Below, in pieces: positions 35,220 to 42,766 of a stretch of DNA of 64,000 nt. Under the pieces are notes generated by a model that saw only the letters and a list, made by a program, of their open reading frames with translations, was not told the origin of the DNA and searched no databases. The number at the start of each line of letters is the position of its first letter. The stretch's first letter is position 1. This DNA is from an uncultured Prevotellaceae bacterium. Its GTDB lineage: Bacteria; Bacteroidota; Bacteroidia; Bacteroidales; Bacteroidaceae. The translations under genes were made by a program, and so were the position numbers. The stretch lies in NCBI GenBank assembly GCA_902770635.1, contig CACXTX010000008.1, forward strand, positions 1 through 64,000, written 5' to 3'.

Positions 35220-35786
35220 TTATTCTTTGGCTCTTGCCAAATAAGAACCGTCGCGGGTGTCAACCTGGATGAGGTCGCCCTCGTTGATGAACAGGGGTAC
35301 GCGAACCTCTACACCAGTCTCGAGCGTTGCGGGCTTGAGGGTGTTGGTAGCGGTGTCGCCCTTGATGCCAGGCTCAGAGTGGGTTACCTTCAAGATGGTC
35401 TTTACGGGCATCTCGGCATAGAGGATGGTACCATCGGTGGTGTCGCTCACTACAGATACGACGTCGCCTTCCTTCATAAATTCGTGACCGATAACGAGGT
35501 CGTTGGCAATGGGAATCTGCTCGAAAGTCTCCTGGTTCATGAAGATGCGGCCTTCCTGATCCTCATACAGATACTGATAGTCGCGGTGCTCGATGACTAC
35601 GTCCTCCAGCTTCTCGCCGATGTTGTAGCGACGCTCCAATACACGACCGTCTGTGACGTTCTTCATCTTAATGTTCATGATGGTGTTACCCTTACCTGGC
35701 TTGCGGTGCTGGAAGTCGATGCAAACCCAGATGGCACCGTCCATGCGAATGGCGGTTCCTTTCTTAATGTCTTGTGAATTAATCAT
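35220..35786 (-). CDS. efp: Elongation factor P
   Basis: 188 aa, the standard length. Domain I (KOW-like) opens with MINSQDIKKGTAIRMDGAIW, and the modification loop reads QHRKPGKGNT, with Lys at the tip where EF-P is modified. Two OB domains follow (VLERRYNIGEKLEDV, VTHSEPGIKGDTATN, EVRVPLFINEGDLIQVDTRDG). EF-P relieves ribosome stalling at polyproline. The promoter -7 box lies at 35831-35838; GT2 and radC follow on the same strand. Confidence 0.98.
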   Translation of the reverse strand: MINSQDIKKGTAIRMDGAIWVCIDFQHRKPGKGNTIMNIKMKNVTDGRVLERRYNIGEKLEDVVIEHRDYQYLYEDQEGRIFMNQETFEQIPIANDLVIGHEFMKEGDVVSVVSDTTDGTILYAEMPVKTILKVTHSEPGIKGDTATNTLKPATLETGVEVRVPLFINEGDLIQVDTRDGSYLARAKE

Positions 35787-35830
35787 ATAATTATGCTATA
35801 TTAATAATGTAATTATCGCTTTTTCGGCTG

Positions 35831-35838
35831 CAAAGATA
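35831..35838 (-). promoter_or_regulatory. -7 box of the efp promoter
   Basis: TATCTTTG on the minus strand, about 45 nt upstream of the start. The position expected for the -33 element falls in a heptanucleotide array and has no TTTG. Confidence 0.55.
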
Positions 35839-35844
35839 CGAAAT

Positions 35845-35872
35845 AATTCATAATTAATAATGCATAATTCAT
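35845..35872. repeat. Heptanucleotide array (AATTCAT) upstream of the efp -7 box
   Basis: Four units: AATTCAT, AATTAAT, AATGCAT, AATTCAT. It covers the spacer and -33 region of the efp promoter, so unit number would set the distance to anything upstream. Confidence 0.75.
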
Positions 35873-35889
35873 AATTTTTTGGGAAAAAC

Positions 35890-35920
35890 TTGCGTATTTC
35901 GAAAATAATGCGTAATTTTG
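35890..35920 (+). promoter_or_regulatory. Promoter of rpmH
   Basis: TTG (35890-35892), 20 bp, TAATTTTG (35913-35920). It predicts a leader of about 150 nt that contains two copies of a CCGAAA-type hairpin and the palindromic element at 35950-36006. Confidence 0.65.
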
Positions 35921-35924
35921 CACC

Positions 35925-36032
35925 CCGAAACTTTAGTTTTCGGAGTGCGAAGACAGGCTGCACCTCAGCAAAAAGCTAGCTTTCTGCGTTCGGTTTGCAC
36001 TGTCTTTATCAGCCCGAAACTCTAATTTTCGG
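35925..36032 (+). repeat. rpmH leader: duplicated hairpin flanking a palindromic element
   Basis: Hairpins with arms CCGAAA/TTTCGG occur at 35925-35943 and 36014-36032, 89 bp apart. Between them, 35950-36006 is a palindromic element with 7-bp outer arms AAGACAG/CTGTCTT, and 12 nt (AGGCTGCACCTC) identical to the cassettes at 5528-5682. Its box position reads TGTCTTTA, so the promoter has probably been lost in this copy. Confidence 0.65.
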
Positions 36033-36075
36033 AGAAGATATTGTCGAATAATAACAAATAAATAAAGATAGAACG

Positions 36076-36231
36076 ATGAAAAGAACATTTCAGCCGCACA
36101 ATCGTCGCCGCGTTAACAAGCATGGTTTTCGCGAGCGCATGGCAACGAAGAATGGCCGTCGCGTACTGGCTTCTCGCCGCGCTAAGGGTCGTAAGAAGTT
36201 AACTGTATCTGACGAGCATCACGGAAAGTAA
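36076..36231 (+). CDS. rpmH: 50S ribosomal protein L34
   Basis: 51 aa, basic and very short, reading [20 protein letters not shown] and, further on, [16 protein letters not shown], which are the invariant L34 signatures. The acidic-looking C-terminal tail TVSDEHHGK is the extension usual in Bacteroidetes. It has its own promoter and terminator and is a component of the large ribosomal subunit. Confidence 0.98.
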   Translation: MKRTFQPHNRRRVNKHGFRERMATKNGRRVLASRRAKGRKKLTVSDEHHGK

Positions 36232-36256
36232 ATCCTGACTAAGTCTCAGTGATAAG

Positions 36257-36295
36257 AATTGGGTATGTTTTTAAGAAATATACCCAATTTTTTTT
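36257..36295 (+). terminator. Rho-independent terminator after rpmH
   Basis: Stem AATTGGGTAT/ATACCCAATT with a 13-nt loop, followed by a run of T. The end of its T run overlaps the -33 TTTG of the next promoter. Confidence 0.85.
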
Positions 36296-36323
36296 GTATT
36301 GTCGAGAATTCTTCGTACTTTTG
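36293..36323 (+). promoter_or_regulatory. Promoter of the PASTA-rluD-ddl operon
   Basis: TTTG (36293-36296), 19 bp, TACTTTTG (36316-36323), an excellent match. It starts the run of genes 36367-40906. Confidence 0.75.
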
Positions 36324-36366
36324 CTCCTTAGAATCAATTAATAGGATGTAAAAAAGAAAAGAAAGC

Positions 36367-36990
36367 GTGAAAGAATTCTTTGGTAAAGTGTTTCGCAACT
36401 ATATAGTACGCCACTTGATGGCTATGGCACTGGTGGTTATCCTGCTGTGTGTGGGTGTAGGCATCGGCCTGGACTACTATACACACCACGGCGAGGGTAT
36501 TGTGGTGCCCGACCTGAAGGGCATGGGCTACGACAAGGCGTGTCGCCTGCTGGCAGAGCGCGGGCTGGATATCGTGGTGAGCGACTCAGGATACAGCAAG
36601 CTGTTGCCTGCCAATAGTGTGCTGGCTCAGACGCCTGCCTTCGGACAGAAGGTAAAGCAGGGACGCATCGTCTATGTGACAATCAACTCGCCCCACTCGC
36701 CGACGTTTGCCGTTCCTGACATCGTGGACAACTCGAGTGTGCGCGAGGCAGAGGCCCGTCTGCAGGCGATGGGGTTCCGGCTGACGGAACCACTGCTGGT
36801 GGACGGTGAGAAGGACTGGGTGTACGGCATCCTATGTCGCGGACGCAGAATCTCCAACGGTGACCGCATCACCATGGACTACCCGCTGACACTGATGGTG
36901 GGCAAGGGGACCATCGACGAGTCGGAGGACGTGGAGATCATCGACTCAGTCGCTGAGGTTGACGAGTTCGTCGAGGTGAGCGCGCCTTAA
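36367..36990 (+). CDS. Membrane-anchored PASTA-domain protein
   Basis: 207 aa from a GTG start. A single membrane helix (about 15-38: LMAMALVVILLCVGVGIGL) is followed by two to three PASTA repeats outside the membrane (about 45-110: VVPDLKGMGYDKACRLLAERGLDIVV, shown in part; 115-180: FAVPDIVDNSSVREAEARL). PASTA domains bind muropeptides or the cell-wall precursor, but here there is no kinase domain attached. The position next to ddl supports a cell-envelope role. An acidic C-terminal tail (about 190-203) is of unknown use. Confidence 0.85.
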   Translation: MKEFFGKVFRNYIVRHLMAMALVVILLCVGVGIGLDYYTHHGEGIVVPDLKGMGYDKACRLLAERGLDIVVSDSGYSKLLPANSVLAQTPAFGQKVKQGRIVYVTINSPHSPTFAVPDIVDNSSVREAEARLQAMGFRLTEPLLVDGEKDWVYGILCRGRRISNGDRITMDYPLTLMVGKGTIDESEDVEIIDSVAEVDEFVEVSAP

Positions 36991-36996
36991 GGCGCT

Positions 36997-37031
36997 AGTG
37001 AATAGTGAATAGTGAAGAGTGAAGAGTGAAT
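36997..37031. repeat. Heptanucleotide array (AGTGAAT/AGTGAAG) over the rluD start
   Basis: Five perfect-period units from 36997 to 37031. The last one supplies the GTG start codon of rluD (37026-37028), and the array replaces any ribosome-binding site. Confidence 0.85.
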
Positions 37032-38045
37032 AACGAGGAAGAACTGGACGATATAGAGCTCTATGAGCACATGCGCATGGAGGTAGACGCAGGGCAGGTG
37101 CCTGTGCGTATAGACAAGTATATGTCGGAACACCTGCCGCACCAGTCGCGCAACCGCATCCAAAAAGCTGCGGATGCCGGCTTCATCCAGGTAAACGGAC
37201 AGCCCGTGAAGAGCAATTACAAGGTGCGTCCGGGCGACGTGGTGACGCTGATGATGGACCGTCCGCACTACGACACGACGATAGAGCCTGAGGAGATACC
37301 GCTGGACATTGTCTATGAGGACGAGGCACTGATGGTCATCAATAAGCCGGCGGGCATGGTGGTACACCCAGGAGTGGGAAACTTCCACGGAACGTTGGTG
37401 AACGCTATCGCCTGGCACCTGAGGAACCTGCCCAGCTACGACCCTAACGATCCTTCGGTGGGACTGGTACACCGTATAGACAAGGACACCAGCGGACTGC
37501 TGGTTGTGGCTAAGACACCCGAGGCGAAAACGGAGCTGGGTGCCCAGTTCTTCAACCACGACACGCACCGCTCGTACCAGGCACTGGTATGGGGTAACTT
37601 CACGGAGGACACTGGGCGCATAGAGGGTAACATAGGACGTGACCCGAAGGACCGTCAGCGCATGGCGGTGTTTCCCCCTGGGTCGGACATCGGTAAGAGT
37701 GCCGTGACGCACTACCGTGTGTTGGAGCGCTACGGCTATACCACGCTGGTGGAGTGTAGGCTGGAAACGGGACGCACCCATCAGATACGTGCCCACATGA
37801 AGCATATAGGACACCCGTTGTTTGCAGACGAGCGCTACGGCGGCATGGAAATTCTAAGGGGCGAGCGAACGGCATCGTACAAGGCGTATATACAGAACTG
37901 CTTCAAGTTATGCAACCGTCAGGCGTTGCATGCCCGCACGCTGGGCTTTGTACATCCTGTCACTCATGAGCAGATGGACTTTACCAGTGAGCTGGCAGCC
38001 GACATGAAATCATTAATAGAAAAATGGAGAATTTATAAGATATGA
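37026..38045 (+). CDS. rluD: 23S rRNA pseudouridine synthase, RluD type
   Basis: 339 aa from the GTG inside the heptad array; the next in-frame Met (MRMEVDAGQVPVRIDKY) is a plausible alternative. An S4 RNA-binding domain (about 20-85: VRIDKYMSEHLPHQSRNRIQ) precedes the RluA-like catalytic domain with the catalytic Asp in VGLVHRIDKDTSGLLVVAKT and the GRTHQIRAHMKHIGHPL motif. It modifies uridines in helix 69 of 23S rRNA. It ends in a 4-nt overlap with ddl, so translation is coupled. Confidence 0.93.
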   Translation: MNNEEELDDIELYEHMRMEVDAGQVPVRIDKYMSEHLPHQSRNRIQKAADAGFIQVNGQPVKSNYKVRPGDVVTLMMDRPHYDTTIEPEEIPLDIVYEDEALMVINKPAGMVVHPGVGNFHGTLVNAIAWHLRNLPSYDPNDPSVGLVHRIDKDTSGLLVVAKTPEAKTELGAQFFNHDTHRSYQALVWGNFTEDTGRIEGNIGRDPKDRQRMAVFPPGSDIGKSAVTHYRVLERYGYTTLVECRLETGRTHQIRAHMKHIGHPLFADERYGGMEILRGERTASYKAYIQNCFKLCNRQALHARTLGFVHPVTHEQMDFTSELAADMKSLIEKWRIYKI

Positions 38046-39031
38046 AACAATTAAAACGCAACATTGCCATCGTATGTGGTGGTGACTCTTCTGAGCACGA
38101 CGTATCGCTGCGCTCAGCACAGGGTCTTTATTCGTGGTTTGACAAAGAGCGATACAACGTGTATATCGTGGATGTGAAAGGACAGGACTGGCACGTGGAA
38201 CTGCCTGGCGGTATCACTGCCAAGATAGACCGCAACGACTTCTCGTTCGTGGAGGACGGCAAGGCGAAGCTGTTCGACTATGCCTACATCACCATTCACG
38301 GTACACCAGGTGAGAACGGACTGCTGCAGGGATATTTCGACCTGGTGGACATCCCTTACTCGACGAGTGGTGTGCTGGTGGAGGCGATGACCTTCGACAA
38401 GTTTGTGCTGAACCAGTATCTGCGCGGCTATGGGGTGGCTGTGGCTGACTCAATGCTGATCCGTCGCGGCTACGAACACCTGGTGAGTGAGGACGAGATA
38501 GAACGCCGCATCGGCATGCCGTGCTTCGTAAAACCTGCCACCGACGGCTCCAGCTTCGGCGTGAGCAAGGTGAAGGACAAGGACCAGCTGGCTCCAGCCC
38601 TGCGCAAGGCGATGCTGGAGAGCGACGAGATCATGGTGGAGCAGTATCTGGAGGGTACGGAGATAACCATCGGGTGCTACAAGACCAGCCAGAAGGAGGT
38701 GCTGCTACCTATCACGGAGGTGGTGACGAAGAACGAGTTCTTTGACTACGACGCGAAATACAACGGACAGGTGGAGGAGATTACTCCTGCCCGCATCAGT
38801 GAGGACTGGGCACGCCGCGTGCGCGAGATTACCAGTCACATCTACGACATCCTGCACTGCAACGGCATCATCCGCATAGACTATATCATCTCGAAGGAGG
38901 GTAAGATACGCATGCTGGAGGTGAACACCACGCCGGGCATGACGCCTACCAGCTTCATTCCCCAGCAGGTGAAGGCCGCAGGGCTCACCATGACGGACGT
39001 ACTGACGGACATTGTGGAAAATCAGTTCTAA
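38042..39031 (+). CDS. ddl: D-alanine-D-alanine ligase
   Basis: 329 aa. N-terminal domain opens with RNIAIVCGGDSSEHDVSLRS; ATP-grasp core includes FVKPATDGSSFGVSKV, EITIGCYK and the end motif RIDYIISKEGKIRMLEVNT followed by TPGMTPTSF. It joins two D-alanines for the peptidoglycan stem, working in the cytosol. The start overlaps rluD by 4 nt. Confidence 0.97.
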   Translation: MKQLKRNIAIVCGGDSSEHDVSLRSAQGLYSWFDKERYNVYIVDVKGQDWHVELPGGITAKIDRNDFSFVEDGKAKLFDYAYITIHGTPGENGLLQGYFDLVDIPYSTSGVLVEAMTFDKFVLNQYLRGYGVAVADSMLIRRGYEHLVSEDEIERRIGMPCFVKPATDGSSFGVSKVKDKDQLAPALRKAMLESDEIMVEQYLEGTEITIGCYKTSQKEVLLPITEVVTKNEFFDYDAKYNGQVEEITPARISEDWARRVREITSHIYDILHCNGIIRIDYIISKEGKIRMLEVNTTPGMTPTSFIPQQVKAAGLTMTDVLTDIVENQF

Positions 39032-39047
39032 ATGCGGGCAGAGCCCT

Positions 39048-39068
39048 AGTGAAAAGTGAACAATGAAA
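39048..39068. repeat. Heptanucleotide array over the acyltransferase start
   Basis: Units AGTGAAA, AGTGAAC, AATGAAA. The third one contains the ATG (39063) of the acyltransferase gene. Confidence 0.65.
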
Positions 39069-40253
39069 AGGGAAGAGTTTGACGAGATAAGGCCTTACGA
39101 GGAAGGCGAGATGAAACAGGCGTTCGAGGAACTGCTGGCTGACCGACAGTTCTCACACCTGTTGAAGGGCTTTGTGCCCTGGTTGCCCAAGGGAGTGCGC
39201 AACGGACTGCTGAGACTGCTGTTTACGGGTATCAACACGCCGCTGGACTTCCAGAAGCGATTTATGAAACCCGTAGTGAAGCATATCATCCGCAAGCATA
39301 CCGACGGCTGTACCTTTGACGACCAGGCATTGCCTGCGGACAAGGCGAACCGCTATACCTTCCTGTCGAACCACCGTGACATCGTGCTCGACTCGGCCTT
39401 CCTCGACGTGATGCTGGTAGCCAATAGTTATCCCACCACGGTGGAGATTGGCATCGGCGACAACCTGCTGATCTATCCCTGGATCAAGCGACTGGTGCGC
39501 ATGAACAAGGCGTTTACCGTGCGCCGCGGACTGACGGCCCACGAGATGATGCGCTCCAGCCAACTGATGAGTAGCTATATCCACTATGCCGTGACACAGA
39601 AACACGAGAACATCTGGATAGCTCAGCGCGAGGGACGTGCCAAAGACTCAAGTGACCATACGCAAGACTCGGTGCTGAAAATGCTGGCGATGGGCGGCGA
39701 GGGTGGCTTTGCCGACAAGTTGCGCGATTTGAACATCGTGCCGCTGACCATCAGCTATGAGTTCGACCCGTGTGACTACCTGAAAGCACAGGAGTTCCAG
39801 CAGAAGCGCGACAACCCTGCCTTCAAGAAAAGCAAGCAGGACGACCTGGACAACATGAAGACGGGCATCTTCGGCTATAAGGGACGGGTTCATTACCAGT
39901 GTGCCGCTCCTCTCAATACGTGGATAGACGAGTTGGGCAGTCTGCCGAAAAATGAGTTCTTCGCAGCACTGAGCCAGCGTATAGACCGCGAACTGCACAA
40001 GAACTACCGGCTGTATCCTTGCAACTACATCGCATTGGATATGTTAATTCAGAATGGAGAATTGAGAATTGAGAATTCTGATATGTCCCAACTCAGCAAT
40101 CACTATACGGCGGCTGACGTGCAACGCTTTGAGAAATACTTGGCAGGACAGATGGAGAAAATCAACATTCCCAACAAGGACGAGGCATTCCTGCGTGAGC
40201 GACTGCTGACGATGTATGCCAATCCCGTCCGTAACTTCATGGCAACACTATGA
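39063..40253 (+). CDS. PlsC-like glycerol-phosphate acyltransferase
   Basis: 396 aa. The acyltransferase motif I is NHRDIVLDSAF (His, four residues, Asp; about residue 101), with IAQREGRAKDSSDHTQ as motif III and VPLTISYEFDP as a later motif. It should transfer fatty acyl groups to a glycerol-phosphate-type acceptor for phospholipid or lipid A-like synthesis, inferred from motifs. Near residue 330 the segment NGELRIENSD is encoded by a heptanucleotide array (40052-40079), apparently an in-frame insertion. It has a 4-nt overlap with the next gene. Confidence 0.85.
   Translation: MKREEFDEIRPYEEGEMKQAFEELLADRQFSHLLKGFVPWLPKGVRNGLLRLLFTGINTPLDFQKRFMKPVVKHIIRKHTDGCTFDDQALPADKANRYTFLSNHRDIVLDSAFLDVMLVANSYPTTVEIGIGDNLLIYPWIKRLVRMNKAFTVRRGLTAHEMMRSSQLMSSYIHYAVTQKHENIWIAQREGRAKDSSDHTQDSVLKMLAMGGEGGFADKLRDLNIVPLTISYEFDPCDYLKAQEFQQKRDNPAFKKSKQDDLDNMKTGIFGYKGRVHYQCAAPLNTWIDELGSLPKNEFFAALSQRIDRELHKNYRLYPCNYIALDMLIQNGELRIENSDMSQLSNHYTAADVQRFEKYLAGQMEKINIPNKDEAFLRERLLTMYANPVRNFMATL
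40052..40079. repeat. Heptanucleotide array (GAATTGA) inside the acyltransferase gene
   Basis: Units GAATGGA, GAATTGA, GAATTGA, GAATTCT. The same sequence family is non-coding at 35128-35161. It encodes NGELRIENS. Confidence 0.85.
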
Positions 40254-40906
40254 GAAAGTTACTGGCTCTCCTGATGACAGCCTGTCTGTTCGGCGCATGT
40301 GAGACGGACAGCTACGACAAAGGCGAAGGGAAATACTCGCTGATGCAGGCCGACTTTGCTGAACTGACGGTGAATAGTGAGAAAGAGGGTACGTTGTTCC
40401 TGACCGACGAGGGCGAGCAGTACCGGTTCGAGACACCGGTGACGGCCTCGTGGATACAACGCCCGGACACCATGTACCGTGCCATCGTCTATTTTAACAA
40501 GAAGGACGACGGTGTGGCTCAGGCGGTGGCTATAGGACAGATGGGTGTGCTGCACCCCATTGAACACGGACAATTCAAGGAACAACCCCAGGACCCGCTG
40601 GGCGTGGAGAGCGTATGGCTGACACGGAATGGGAAGTACATCAACATGGGACTGTTGCTGAAAAACGGATATGAAGAGGACAAGGAGGGCACGCACGCTA
40701 TGGCTCTCTGCCAGGATACCGTGCTGGTGAACGCTGACCTGACGCGCACTGCCTACTACCGCCTGTTGCACAGCCAGGGCGACGCACCGGAATACTATAC
40801 CAACAGACGCTATGTCAGCATACTGCTTCCCCAGGACCGTCCAGACAGTGTGCGACTTTCGATACACACCTACGGGGGTACGCTGGAGAAGCTGTTTGCG
40901 CTATAA
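40250..40906 (+). CDS. NigD-like lipoprotein
   Basis: 218 aa. Signal peptide with lipobox LFGAC near residue 17. An OB-like N-terminal part (about 25-85: YSLMQADFAELTVNSEKEG) and a beta-sandwich C-terminal part (about 105-215) match NigD-family Bacteroidetes lipoproteins, first linked to a bacteriocin-immunity locus in Prevotella but with broader, unknown functions. It overlaps the acyltransferase gene by 4 nt. Confidence 0.7.
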   Translation: MRKLLALLMTACLFGACETDSYDKGEGKYSLMQADFAELTVNSEKEGTLFLTDEGEQYRFETPVTASWIQRPDTMYRAIVYFNKKDDGVAQAVAIGQMGVLHPIEHGQFKEQPQDPLGVESVWLTRNGKYINMGLLLKNGYEEDKEGTHAMALCQDTVLVNADLTRTAYYRLLHSQGDAPEYYTNRRYVSILLPQDRPDSVRLSIHTYGGTLEKLFAL

Positions 40907-40918
40907 AAATCTTTTTCC

Positions 40919-42766
40919 TTATTTTCCTGATTCTGCAAACTGACGGAAGTAGCCGAGGCAGACATCACGCCACTCACGGGCGTTCTCTACCTGGTGCAGC
41001 AGTCGGTCGTCCACCTCACGCCAACGCTGCTCGTCAACGTAGTGGCGAAGCTTGTTATGCCACAGGTTTTGTGTACCCTCTGTCCAAAGCACCCCTTTGT
41101 TATAGTGGTATTGCAACGACTCCCACAGGGTGCTGCCGTCCTTCATCCGGTACGTCCAGGGCACACGGTGGAACCATAGGAGCAGGTTCTCGGGACAAGT
41201 CTTGAGGTCGTCGTAAAGACGTGCCATCTCCGGGCGGTACTGGCTCGTAGCATCGGTACCGGTATGGGAGCGGTCGAAGCCGATGCTGTCCTTGCTGGCC
41301 TTATGGTAATAGACGGGGCACCACTCCAGCGGATAGGAGGCGATGAAGCCGTCGGGCTCAGGACCGTAGTGGTGATCGAACTTGAAGATGTGGTGCAGGC
41401 CCAGAGGCATCATGTAGTTGACACAGGCCTCGCGGCTCTCCTGCATCATCTTCGTCACCATCTTGACAAATCGTGCATCGGGGGTGAAGGTCTGCTGAAT
41501 CCACTCCTTGGCAATAGCCTCTGAGGAGAGGTCAGGGTTCCACGCCAGACGTCCGAAGGCGTACCAGTTGGCTTGTGAGAAATGGTGACCGCACCAGTTG
41601 CGGTCCTTACCGATGTTGGCAACACCGGCAATGCCCTTCAGCTGCCGGGCAGGGACGAAGGAGAAAAATTCCTTCCACATGGGAGCGAGATAGACCAGGT
41701 GTCGCGACTGTCCCAGATACTCCTGGGTAATCTGTAGCTCTACCATATTGGGTGTCTGCTTAATCTGGTCGAAGATGGGGCTGTAGGGCTCACGCGGCTG
41801 GAAGTCCAGAGGGCCGTTCTTGGTTTGCAGGATGACATTGTCGCGGAACAGTCCGTCTAGGGGCTTGAATTCCGAAACGGCCTGCTTCACACGGTCTTCG
41901 CCTTTGTGGTTGGCACCATAGACAAAGCAGCGCCACATGATGATGCCACCATAGGGTTTCACAGCGTCGGCAAGCATGTTGGCACCGTCGGCATGGGTGC
42001 GTCCGAAGTCGCCAGGACCGGGCTGTCCCTCGCTGTTTGCCTTGACGAGGAAACCTCCGAAGTCGGGTATCAGCTTATAGATCTCCTTTGCTTTCTTCTT
42101 CCACCAGCGGGCTACCGACTTGTCCAACGGGTCGGCGGTCTTGGTAGCCTTCAAAGCCATAGGGGTGGCAAAGTTGATGCTCAGAAATACCTTGATATGA
42201 TAGGGACGAAGAAGGTCGGCTATCTTCTTCACCTCCTTGAGATAGGGGGTGGTGAGCATGTTGGGCGATGCATTGACGTTGTTAAGCACAGAGCCGTTGA
42301 TGCCTAACGAGGCATTGGCACGGGCATAGTCGCGAATAAGCTGTTCGTTCAGGTGGAACCACTCGAAGATGCTCTCACCGGCATAACCACGCTCGATGGA
42401 ACCGTCCAGGTTGTCCCAGTGGTTCAGCAGTCGCAGGGGGAAGACGGGGTGTGACTCCTTGTTCTCGCCGCGAAGCAAGGCATAGGCTCCGTAGAGCAGT
42501 CCTGCCTCGTGGTGGGCTGTGAGCGTTGTGCCATCGAAGCGGAAGCCGTCGTCGTCGGGCATCGAGGCGTCGAGGCGCAGGGTAATGTCACGCCCTTTGT
42601 AGTAGGTTTGTAACTCTTGGCGCACGATGTCGATGGTAGGCGACTGAAGTTCGCACGAGACGTTCGCCTGATGGACGGGTTGGTAACGCAGCCAGAGCTG
42701 ATGACCGTCTTCGGCTGCAGCATGCAGACTGAAGAGGGTGAATAGTGATAACAGAATTTTTTTCAT
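40919..42766 (-). CDS. aguA: GH67 alpha-glucuronidase
   Basis: 615 aa. Signal peptide (SLHAAAED), then the GH67 N-terminal domain (about 20-130) and the catalytic barrel (about 135-460) with the signatures LNHWDNLDGSIERGYAG, DFGGFLVKANSEGQPGPG and QITQEYLGQSRHLVY; Asp/Glu catalytic residues are expected in EGQPG and near REPYSP. GH67 removes methyl-glucuronic acid from the non-reducing end of xylo-oligosaccharides, so this gene points to xylan use. It overlaps the upstream histidine kinase gene by 4 nt. The signal peptide makes it periplasmic or secreted. Confidence 0.92.
   Translation of the reverse strand: MKKILLSLFTLFSLHAAAEDGHQLWLRYQPVHQANVSCELQSPTIDIVRQELQTYYKGRDITLRLDASMPDDDGFRFDGTTLTAHHEAGLLYGAYALLRGENKESHPVFPLRLLNHWDNLDGSIERGYAGESIFEWFHLNEQLIRDYARANASLGINGSVLNNVNASPNMLTTPYLKEVKKIADLLRPYHIKVFLSINFATPMALKATKTADPLDKSVARWWKKKAKEIYKLIPDFGGFLVKANSEGQPGPGDFGRTHADGANMLADAVKPYGGIIMWRCFVYGANHKGEDRVKQAVSEFKPLDGLFRDNVILQTKNGPLDFQPREPYSPIFDQIKQTPNMVELQITQEYLGQSRHLVYLAPMWKEFFSFVPARQLKGIAGVANIGKDRNWCGHHFSQANWYAFGRLAWNPDLSSEAIAKEWIQQTFTPDARFVKMVTKMMQESREACVNYMMPLGLHHIFKFDHHYGPEPDGFIASYPLEWCPVYYHKASKDSIGFDRSHTGTDATSQYRPEMARLYDDLKTCPENLLLWFHRVPWTYRMKDGSTLWESLQYHYNKGVLWTEGTQNLWHNKLRHYVDEQRWREVDDRLLHQVENAREWRDVCLGYFRQFAESGK

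Noticed and set aside
35128..37031. CRISPR array
   Set aside because: The repeats are 7-bp units without spacers and no cas gene is nearby. No CRISPR was seen in the window.
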